Assembly: GCA_965119685.1 (NCBI GenBank)
Contig: OZ221971.1
Span: forward strand, 620,001-684,000
DNA length: 64,000 nt
Direction: 5' to 3'
Origin: Merdibacter sp965119685
GTDB lineage: Bacteria > Bacillota_I > Bacilli_A > Erysipelotrichales > Erysipelotrichaceae
Shown here: piece after piece, positions 8,748-14,220 of the stretch
Position numbering within the stretch: position 1 is the first letter of the stretch
How the letters are laid out: each line of letters starts with the position of its first letter
Notes under the pieces: generated by a model
Told to the model about the DNA's origin: nothing
Seen by the model: the letters and a program-made list of their open reading frames with translations, nothing else
The model's database searches: none
Program-made: the position numbers and the translations under genes

Positions 8748-9070
8748 CTTCTCCTTTCATGGGATAATAGACGATGTATCAATCAGGCATGTTGCTTTCA
8801 TGCAGCAGATGCAGTCGTTTTCTTCATGGAGAGATGTTTTATGAGCGATCTTTCGTTTCCATTGCGGGAGTGTTACAGTATGGCTTCTCTGTTTAATTTT
8901 AATATATCATAAAATAAATGAGGAAAAGAATATGTTTTGTATTCATTGGGGGATGTGAGAGTAAAAAGGATAGGGAAATAGCCATCGGCAGATAAAAAGA
9001 TCGGTTTTGTTACTATATAGCTGTTTGTACTATAAAGGAAAAGGAGCGTAAGATGGTACCCCTTTTCCGT
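8748..9070. other. Segment present only in copy 2 of the duplication
   Basis: In copy 1 the 56-residue gene and the SQWETM gene are about 60 bases apart. Here about 370 bases separate them, with homology resuming near 9072 (ACCTGTATCTGTAAAAGC in both copies). The extra DNA is AT-rich, has no good gene on either strand, and shows no clear terminal inverted repeats. It is either an insertion in copy 2 or a deletion in copy 1. Confidence 0.6.
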
Positions 9071-9111
9071 TTGAGAACACCATGACCTGTATCTGTAAAA
9101 GCAAACAGTTT

Positions 9112-9363
9112 TCAAGAATGATCTTGTTGATCTTTCTGCCGATCTTTCTTTAAAGATAAGGCAAAGAGAATCATACTTCTAAAATATAAACAGTAGAAGA
9201 CGGCAAAGAAGATGAGGAGAGCGAGTCGTAAAAGCTCATGCATGGTTTCCCATTGAGAAAGGAAGAACCATCGATAAACCACCAAATAGCTGAACATAAT
9301 TATAATGATGATACGTCCGGGTATTTCGGTAATGTTTAAAAATTTGGATTTGTGTTTTTTCAT
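9112..9363 (-). CDS. Small two-TM protein with SQWETM motif (copy 2)
   Basis: An 83-residue paralogue of the protein at 3933-4172, with the same start (MKKHKSKFLNI), the block VYRWFFLSQWETM and the same C-terminus. A four-residue insertion (RQKD) precedes the final DQQDHS. About nine substitutions separate the two, mostly in the first TM segment, while the motif and second TM segment are nearly unchanged. The upstream region with its GGAGAT is also duplicated. Function unknown; see the SQWETM finding. Confidence 0.65.
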   Translation of the reverse strand: MKKHKSKFLNITEIPGRIIIIIMFSYLVVYRWFFLSQWETMHELLRLALLIFFAVFYCLYFRSMILFALSLKKDRQKDQQDHS

Positions 9364-9431
9364 ATTCGTCCATCTCCATAACTGAGTTAGGTTTCTTACA
9401 GATGATTCTCCAGTCTTTTTCTCTGTTTAGA

Positions 9432-9710
9432 TTATTTTCTATTCGTGCGATGTCCATGATTCATTAAAACTAATATTACATGAAAAAGGAATAAAATTAT
9501 ATGAAGAAGCGTAAAAATGAAAATGAAAATTGAATTTGATAATACCCCTTCATCGGTATAATACACTGAGCTAAATTGAATATTTATAGAGTTGATAAGC
9601 AAGAAACTATTGATTAAAAGAAACACCCATTTCTTTTCTTGAAATAGTAGTAATATGCACCCAAGGAATAAGCTCAATGATGAGATATTCAGAAGAAAAT
9701 CTAAAGTCAT
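9432..9710 (-). CDS. Small three-TM protein, possible immunity partner
   Basis: From ATG 9710 (MTLDFLLNISSLSLFLG) the protein has 92 residues: three hydrophobic segments (about 3-20, 26-42 and 60-85) and a basic end (NHGHRTNRK). The frame is open further upstream into the preceding gene. I chose 9710 because the upstream gene stops at 9718 and no Shine-Dalgarno supports earlier ATGs, so translational coupling is likely. Its tight link to a secreted DUF2599-like protein suggests a secreted protein plus membrane-guard pair (inference). Confidence 0.5.
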   Translation of the reverse strand: MTLDFLLNISSLSLFLGCILLLFQEKKWVFLLINSFLLINSINIQFSSVYYTDEGVLSNSIFIFIFTLLHIILFLFHVILVLMNHGHRTNRK

Positions 9711-9717
9711 AAAGTCA

Positions 9718-10329
9718 TTATGGATTGCAGCCATGAAGGATAACAGTGACAAGATCACTCTCTGTTCGCCATGGTTCAATATTCCAAGGGTATTTTAACT
9801 GACCGATTGTAGCGGCATGGCAATGAAATTGAGCTTCCATGGATGCTGTATTATCCCAATGTGGACTTTTTCCAAAACGTTCTTTTAATAAACGAAAAGC
9901 ATTAGCGACATTTGCGGCTTGAGCATTCATGTTGTTTCCACTCAAGAACATACCGCTTTCTTTATAGTAAATACTTAATGCGATTATTCCGTTATTCCAA
10001 GGATAGCAAAAAGTTGTAGCCATTTTAAAATAATGGTCATAATCGTCTGGGAACATGGATGAGTACATAACATAGTACTGTTTAAATTCATCAATATCTT
10101 TTTGACTAATATTGATTGAATCACTGTTACATCTGCCCGTTTGAGAAGAAGAGTGATATATTTTTAAAATCTCTGCAATTTTGTCGTTCGTCAATTCATT
10201 TTCATCTTCTGAAAAATTCTCAATGGTAGTGGTGTCTATTGTTTGATCTTGAGTAAAACTGCTTTTTATCCCAAAGCCAGAGAAGCAAAGGGATAGTGAT
10301 AAAAATATACTGATAAATTTAATGAACAT
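9718..10329 (-). CDS. Secreted DUF2599-like protein
   Basis: A 203-residue protein with a signal peptide (residues 1-26, MFIKFISIFLSLSLCFSG). An acidic linker (about 35-60) follows, then a C-terminal domain. The last 45 residues carry the block QFHCHAATIGQ, WNIEPWRT and a terminal CNP. This matches what I recall of DUF2599: Gln-Phe-x-Cys-His, Trp-Asn-Leu-Glu-x-Trp-Arg and C-terminal Cys-Asn-Pro. The two Cys could form a disulfide. The start has AAGGAG six bases upstream. Function of DUF2599 is not known to me. Confidence 0.7.
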   Translation of the reverse strand: MFIKFISIFLSLSLCFSGFGIKSSFTQDQTIDTTTIENFSEDENELTNDKIAEILKIYHSSSQTGRCNSDSINISQKDIDEFKQYYVMYSSMFPDDYDHYFKMATTFCYPWNNGIIALSIYYKESGMFLSGNNMNAQAANVANAFRLLKERFGKSPHWDNTASMEAQFHCHAATIGQLKYPWNIEPWRTESDLVTVILHGCNP

Positions 10330-10343
10330 ATAATCTCCTTTCG

Positions 10344-10436
10344 TTAGGTAGAAACTTTTAAATATTTAAAGGATTTAATAAATGGGTATTTGCAAATCCA
10401 AAGAATACGGTGATAAACAAATAAAATTTGTCTCAT
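10344..10436 (-). CDS. Candidate micro-ORF, 30 residues
   Basis: ATG 10436 is preceded by GGAAAGGAG at nine bases and reads MRQILFVYHRILWICKYP, then a basic aromatic tail ending VST. It ends eight bases before the Shine-Dalgarno of the DUF2599-like gene, so it would be the first cistron of that transcript. It resembles the 23-residue frame at 5272-5343 (ILxVxxxILWI). It could be a small cationic peptide, a pheromone-like peptide or a leader peptide. Confidence 0.4.
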   Translation of the reverse strand: MRQILFVYHRILWICKYPFIKSFKYLKVST

Positions 10437-10529
10437 ACCAATGATCTCCTTTCCTTTGTACTGAAGAAAATTCATAGTTATATCTTAGTTCATCTAAATA
10501 ATATATCATAAAAATATTTCTGTAAAGGC

Positions 10530-10558
10530 TTACAATATCACAAGAGTCATGATATACT
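10530..10558 (+). promoter_or_regulatory. padR promoter with internal dyad operator
   Basis: The -35 element TTACAA (10530-10535) and -10 element TATACT (10553-10558) are 17 bases apart. Between and overlapping them is an inverted repeat, ATATCA (10535-10540) and TGATAT (10550-10555). PadR regulators bind such dyads and usually repress their own promoter (family knowledge). Autorepression here is inference. Confidence 0.65.
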
Positions 10559-10578
10559 AATAAGGTAATGAGGTTGTG

Positions 10579-10908
10579 ATGAGAAAAAAAACGGATTTCT
10601 TCAGAATTGAAATGCTGGCTTTAAAAGCGCTGGAATCACAGGATCGTTACGGATTTGAAATATCGCAGATGATAGCCGAGAAAACCGATAATCTCTTTCA
10701 AATTCGTGAGGGAAGCTTATATCCAGTGCTTTATAAATTGGAAGAAAAGCATTATATTTATAGTTACCCGGTAAAGATTTCTCCTCGTCAGGTAAGAGTG
10801 TATTACCGTTTGAAAGAAGAAGGCCGGGAATATCTGAAAGAGCTATATGATTATTATCAGCAGTCAATTCTTGCTATTGAACATTTCATGGAGGGGAAAG
10901 AATCATGA
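10579..10908 (+). CDS. PadR family transcriptional regulator
   Basis: A 109-residue winged-helix protein. The PadR core is visible: LALKALESQDRYGFEIS, then LFQIREGSLYPVLYKLEEK (recognition helix and wing), then VYYRLKEEGREYL. The C-terminal helix is the short PadR-s2 type. I chose ATG 10579 over GTG 10576 because GAGG lies closer to ideal spacing. The stop overlaps the next gene as ATGA. The dyad in its promoter suggests autoregulation. It likely controls the membrane and secreted proteins downstream. Confidence 0.9.
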   Translation: MRKKTDFFRIEMLALKALESQDRYGFEISQMIAEKTDNLFQIREGSLYPVLYKLEEKHYIYSYPVKISPRQVRVYYRLKEEGREYLKELYDYYQQSILAIEHFMEGKES

Positions 10909-11273
10909 GATCGGAAACAAAGAAATATGTGAAAGCCTGCCGTAATATTTTACCGTTTTACGGTTCGAAAGAACGCGCATTTGTCAAAAAGCTGAGCGAG
11001 CAGCTGGAGATGAAAAACGGTAGTTTTACAGAGATCTGTGAGGAGATCGGAACACCGAAAGAAACAGCGTTGTCTTATTTTGAAAGCTGTGACAGCGAAT
11101 ATTTGTTAAAAATGGCAAAGATGCGTTCATTCATTAAGAAATTGTTGATTGCGATGCTGGTGATTCTCATTGTCTCGGTTACATATCTAACGGTGATGGC
11201 AATTATCTATCAGAATGCCGTCAATGAACAACAGATCATAGAATACCATGAGGAAATCGTGGAAATTCAATAA
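10905..11273 (+). CDS. Small membrane-anchored protein, DUF6120-like
   Basis: A 122-residue protein. Residues 1-75 are soluble and helical (YVKACRNILPFYGSKERAF, then EICEEIGTPKETALSYF). A single TM follows at about 82-102, then an acidic extracytoplasmic tail. The N-terminal half looks like the DUF1700/DUF6120 type often found beside PadR regulators in Firmicutes, where the pair forms a small regulatory module (family knowledge, name not certain). It overlaps padR by four bases. It may anchor or modulate the regulator. Confidence 0.65.
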   Translation: MRSETKKYVKACRNILPFYGSKERAFVKKLSEQLEMKNGSFTEICEEIGTPKETALSYFESCDSEYLLKMAKMRSFIKKLLIAMLVILIVSVTYLTVMAIIYQNAVNEQQIIEYHEEIVEIQ

Positions 11274-11290
11274 TGAGGAGGAAATGAAGA

Positions 11291-11779
11291 ATGAAAAAAT
11301 TACTGTCCGCATGTATCGTGAGCATCTTGTTTTTCACAAGTACATTCAGTGTATCGGCAAATGAAACGACAATGCCGCCGGCACAATCGTATTCCTATGT
11401 CGAAGAAGTTTATGCGGATGGAAGCTATTGGGCGATCACCATCGAGGAAATAAGTTCTTCATCGTTGACAAGAGCGACACAGACAAAACAGGCTTCAAAA
11501 ACTGGTAAATATACAGATGCAAATGGAAAGGTGCTATGGTCGGTAACGGTGACGGGGACGTTTACTTATAACGGTTCCAGCGCGACATGCACAAAATCTG
11601 CTGTTAGTACGCTGGATGCTTCTGTCAACTGGACAGTTACGAACGAGAAAGCGTGGAAATCAGGTGCGACCGCTTATGCATCGGCGCAAGGCAATGAAAT
11701 ATATGTTGCCGGGATTGTTTTCCGCACGATCAACAAACAAGTTGCGCTCACTTGCAGCCCTACGGGAAAACTTTCCTAA
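11291..11779 (+). CDS. Secreted protein of unknown function
   Basis: 162 residues with a clean signal peptide (MKKLLSACIVSILFFTST, cleavage near VSA-NE, residue 24). The mature part is Ser/Thr/Ala-rich with the block GKVLWSVTVTGTFTYNGSS and two Cys (positions about 100 and 156). It resembles secreted beta-rich proteins often encoded downstream of PadR/DUF6120-type pairs in gut Firmicutes (possibly the DUF6147 type; unsure). GGAGG lies nine bases before the ATG. It is the probable effector of the PadR unit. Confidence 0.7.
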   Translation: MKKLLSACIVSILFFTSTFSVSANETTMPPAQSYSYVEEVYADGSYWAITIEEISSSSLTRATQTKQASKTGKYTDANGKVLWSVTVTGTFTYNGSSATCTKSAVSTLDASVNWTVTNEKAWKSGATAYASAQGNEIYVAGIVFRTINKQVALTCSPTGKLS

Positions 11780-11895
11780 AGCCTCTCTCTACCATCATCG
11801 CCATATCGGCGCATTCGCTAAAAAGCAAACGGCAGACGACTGAAAATTCGCAAATTCGATATAAATGGACGCTGAGCGTGAAAGGGGCTGTGAAG

Positions 11896-12426
11896 ATGAA
11901 AAAAATATTTTGCCTGTTCTTCTTCGTCTGCTTGATGGGCGCCTGCACATCCCCATCGGGTGACATCGCCGATCCTGAGGCTTACATCGAGGAGAACTAT
12001 GCTGATAATACTGTCATCGCAGCTGCTGATACCGGCAGCGGCATCATGTACCTGTTAGATGACGAGGAGGGTCTTGTGTTTCTTGAGTTTGCGCAGGAGG
12101 GAGACGCTTATCAACTGCTCACCTATCAAGAAGAGGAGAATCCCTGCGGGTACTTTAGTTTCCAGACTCCTGACAAGAATGAATTGACCTTGTATATCGA
12201 TGATGATGAAAACATCGACAGCTTCTCCTGTGACATCGCCAAGGATGAATTCTCGTTTATCACCATTTCCGAGAAGGATATTCAAGCGCGGGGAAAACAT
12301 ATCTTCCGTTATGAACTGCCACAGGAATATCAGCTCCCTAACAATTTCCGGCTGTTCGACGCATCCGGAGAAGAGATCCCCGGTAATCTTCGTTCGCTCA
12401 CCGCTTTCCCGGATGAGAAAGGATGA
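11896..12426 (+). CDS. Putative lipoprotein
   Basis: From ATG 11896 (MKKIFCLFFFVCLMGAC) the protein has 176 residues. The lipobox LMGAC places the lipidated Cys at residue 17. The mature protein is very acidic (ENYADNTV, DDEEG, DDDENID) with alternating short strands and no recognised domain. The frame is open upstream, but an AAAGGGG and the signal sequence fix the start. It probably sits on the outer face of the cytoplasmic membrane and may belong to the PadR-controlled unit. Confidence 0.75.
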   Translation: MKKIFCLFFFVCLMGACTSPSGDIADPEAYIEENYADNTVIAAADTGSGIMYLLDDEEGLVFLEFAQEGDAYQLLTYQEEENPCGYFSFQTPDKNELTLYIDDDENIDSFSCDIAKDEFSFITISEKDIQARGKHIFRYELPQEYQLPNNFRLFDASGEEIPGNLRSLTAFPDEKG

Positions 12427-12462
12427 TGTAGCAGACTCAACATAGCCTTATCCATACATATT

Positions 12463-12526
12463 AAAAGACTGCCGCTATACAGAACGTTGGACGCATTGCA
12501 TCGTCTGTGATAGTGACCGTCTTTTT
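12463..12526. terminator. Bidirectional terminator between convergent genes
   Basis: AAAGAC (12464-12469) pairs with GTCTTT (12519-12524), and an inner CTATACAGA/TCTGTGATAG stem has one bulge. A T-run follows on the plus strand; on the minus strand the hairpin is followed by TTTTAA. It separates the lipoprotein gene from the convergent CarD-like gene. Confidence 0.7.
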
Positions 12527-12598
12527 ATGAATGGCGAATGGAGGAGTATCGCGGCGAAAAGAACATGGCGGGCGTGCTCAAACATATCAGGGAGTGTT

Positions 12599-12778
12599 TC
12601 ATCTGCCATTGTTTTCAGCAGTGAGAACCATTGGGTGAGCGTTTGCGGGCACCTCATATCGACAGTTCTCGGATTCCAGGGAAGTCAGCAGATAAAGATG
12701 GCAGTCGCTTCCTTCCTTTATTTTGATGACCTGCGCCGGCAAAAGCCGATATAACACGATTTCTCCAACCTGAAACAT
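12599..12778 (-). CDS. CarD-like mini protein
   Basis: 59 residues starting MFQVGEIVLYRLLPAQVIKI, with an excellent GGGAGGG upstream. The beta-rich sequence with a late Tyr-Glu-Val-Pro-Ala step and C-terminal PMVLTAENN resembles the N-terminal RNA-polymerase-interaction domain of CarD/CdnL and TRCF. The usual C-terminal helical DNA-binding domain (about 90-100 residues) is absent; the frame stops after NNGR. It may be a natural single-domain variant or a truncated gene. RNA polymerase binding is inference. Confidence 0.55.
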   Translation of the reverse strand: MFQVGEIVLYRLLPAQVIKIKEGSDCHLYLLTSLESENCRYEVPANAHPMVLTAENNGR

Positions 12779-12869
12779 AACGATCCCTCCCATTGGTTGG
12801 CAGTTTTGAAAAAAGCAGTGTGCAAACAACAGGACTTACGTTGCTTGACACACTGCACGTTGTACTTCT

Positions 12870-12898
12870 ATTTTAGCACTTTCACTTTTTTTTCGTAA
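12870..12898 (-). promoter_or_regulatory. Promoter for the CarD-like gene
   Basis: On the minus strand an extended -10, TGC then TAAAAT (12870-12875), stands 17 bases from TTACGA (12893-12898). It is about 90 bases upstream of the ATG at 12778. Confidence 0.5.
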
Positions 12899-13050
12899 GT
12901 GATTTCGCTAGAGGAAATTTCGAAAGGACAGCATTTTCTCTCATGGGGAAAGTGCAAAGCAGGGGGGGATATTTCGGATCAGCGGCTGTGGATCACGCTG
13001 TCGTGAAAGGCGCAGAGCCTTTGCGTATCTCTTGCCGTAAAGACGTTGTA

Positions 13051-13623
13051 TCAGGCGCATGGCGCAAGTAGCTGCTCGATGCGCTGTCCGCGCCGCAGTC
13101 CGTTTTGCAGCTCGCTGATACAGCGGTCATATAAAGCGAACAGCCGTTTTGCCGCCTGCGGATGGCGGTAGACATTCCAATATCCTTGCAGCAGACAGCG
13201 GCGGTGTTCGATAAATCCGATGACGTCATATAATGGATACCCTAAGAAAATGCCGATTTCATGCGGGTAGCCGGCGTTGGTGTGCAGACGGTGATCCAGA
13301 TGGGCGAGGATTTCCGTGATAGTTCCTTTCGGATAGCCATAGGCGGCAAGAAAGGTACAGACGTCCGCTCTTTGTAACAGCAGGGAAAGGCGCCGTTTTT
13401 GGTAGACGAACACCGTAACCCGCGCACAGTCTGCCTGAAGCAAAGCAAAACCGACGTCCTGTGCGCTTAGCCGCCATGTGTATTCCGCTAATAAGGCGGT
13501 CAGATTTTGAAATCGCCCTCGTTCGATGTGAAACATGTTTGCCGCCTTGCGGTTTTTCAGCACCGGCGCGCAGTGTGCGGCTAACAGCCGTTCAAAGCAG
13601 AGGGCGTCTTTGTCCGCTGTCAC
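13051..13623 (-). CDS. DUF3793 family protein
   Basis: A 190-residue protein. The diagnostic block is the C-terminal half: EIGIFLGYPLYDVIGFI, then GYWNVYRHPQAAKRLFALYD. That is the DUF3793 core (family knowledge). It starts four bases inside the flavodoxin gene (ATGA overlap), so the two are co-translated. DUF3793 genes are often found with small flavodoxins and metal-related regulators. The biochemical role is unknown; a heme or redox link is guessed only from neighbours. Confidence 0.85.
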   Translation of the reverse strand: MTADKDALCFERLLAAHCAPVLKNRKAANMFHIERGRFQNLTALLAEYTWRLSAQDVGFALLQADCARVTVFVYQKRRLSLLLQRADVCTFLAAYGYPKGTITEILAHLDHRLHTNAGYPHEIGIFLGYPLYDVIGFIEHRRCLLQGYWNVYRHPQAAKRLFALYDRCISELQNGLRRGQRIEQLLAPCA

Positions 13624-13973
13624 AATGCGCTGATCGCCTGATGAATGGCTTCGATGTCTTGCGGCGTCCCGGCATTTTCCACCTTATACAGACATTCTAC
13701 ATCATACTCCTGTGCAATCTTGTCGCCGGCTAAGCAATAGGCTTCTCCATATCCCATATCTCCGGAGACGACGACGCCTTTTAAAAACATCGAGTTGCCT
13801 GCTAAAAAACTCTCCACCTCGGCAGGTACGTCGCCATAGCCGTCCGTATAGGTGAACAGCACATAATCCTCAGTGACGCTTTCGCTGCCGGTATCGATGC
13901 GCATAGTGTCATCGCTCAGCTGGGTAACGATGGATTCTACGTTTCCGGTTCTTGAAGCATATACGAGTTTCAT
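13620..13973 (-). CDS. NrdI-like small flavodoxin
   Basis: A 117-residue flavodoxin-fold protein. The FMN-phosphate loop is SRTGNVES (residues 7-14). FTYTDGYGDVPAEVESFL and VVVSGDMGYGEAYCLAGDKI match NrdI-type flavodoxins. True NrdI sits beside nrdE/nrdF, which are absent here; the partner is DUF3793, so I call it NrdI-like rather than nrdI. A TTGACA promoter lies between two TTAG-type dyads upstream, suggesting repression by a metal-responsive regulator. Confidence 0.8.
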   Translation of the reverse strand: MKLVYASRTGNVESIVTQLSDDTMRIDTGSESVTEDYVLFTYTDGYGDVPAEVESFLAGNSMFLKGVVVSGDMGYGEAYCLAGDKIAQEYDVECLYKVENAGTPQDIEAIHQAISAL

Positions 13974-13989
13974 CCTGGTTTCCTCCTTG

Positions 13990-14005
13990 GTTAGTTATAG
14001 CTAAC
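13990..14005. promoter_or_regulatory. Operator dyad 1 upstream of the flavodoxin gene
   Basis: GTTAGTTATAGCTAAC: five-base arms GTTAG/CTAAC around a six-base centre. It lies 16 bases upstream of the ATG, just after the predicted transcription start, where a bound repressor would block transcription. The arms resemble DtxR/MntR-type boxes; which regulator binds is unknown. Confidence 0.6.
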
Positions 14006-14015
14006 TCGTGACTCT

Positions 14016-14044
14016 ACCTTATCACTGTGAATGAGCGCTGTCAA
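14016..14044 (-). promoter_or_regulatory. Promoter for the flavodoxin-DUF3793 unit
   Basis: On the minus strand TTGACA (14039-14044) and TAAGGT (14016-14021) have a 17-base spacer. One dyad lies downstream (13990-14005) and one upstream (14064-14079). Confidence 0.6.
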
Positions 14045-14063
14045 CGGATAGCCTGTCTGTTTT

Positions 14064-14079
14064 GTTACCCATAGCTAAC
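14064..14079. promoter_or_regulatory. Operator dyad 2
   Basis: GTTACCCATAGCTAAC: nearly the same sequence as dyad 1 with one arm mismatch. It sits upstream of the -35 of the flavodoxin promoter and in the leader side of the divergent ABC gene, so it could affect both directions. Confidence 0.5.
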
Positions 14080-14183
14080 TAATGTGGATCAATGGTGTGA
14101 GGAGAAATCGCAGTATCTACACCTTTTCCCTTTGTCCTTTGGCGTTCTTTTGGAGGCTTGCCATAGGGTTTTTGATGAAAACA

Positions 14184-14192
14184 TGCTATAAT
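14184..14192 (+). promoter_or_regulatory. Extended -10 promoter for the ABC exporter
   Basis: TGC followed by TATAAT (14187-14192). Transcription would start near 14199, which rules out the earlier in-frame ATG at 14191 and supports the start at 14221. Confidence 0.65.
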
Positions 14193-14220
14193 GAAAAACC
14201 GTGAAAGGGGAGAGAAGAAA

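Noticed and set aside
8873..9115. 80-residue minus-strand frame beginning like the frame upstream of the 56-residue gene
   Set aside because: The shared start comes from the duplicated DNA around the SQWETM stop codon; no ribosome site, and the two frames diverge at once.
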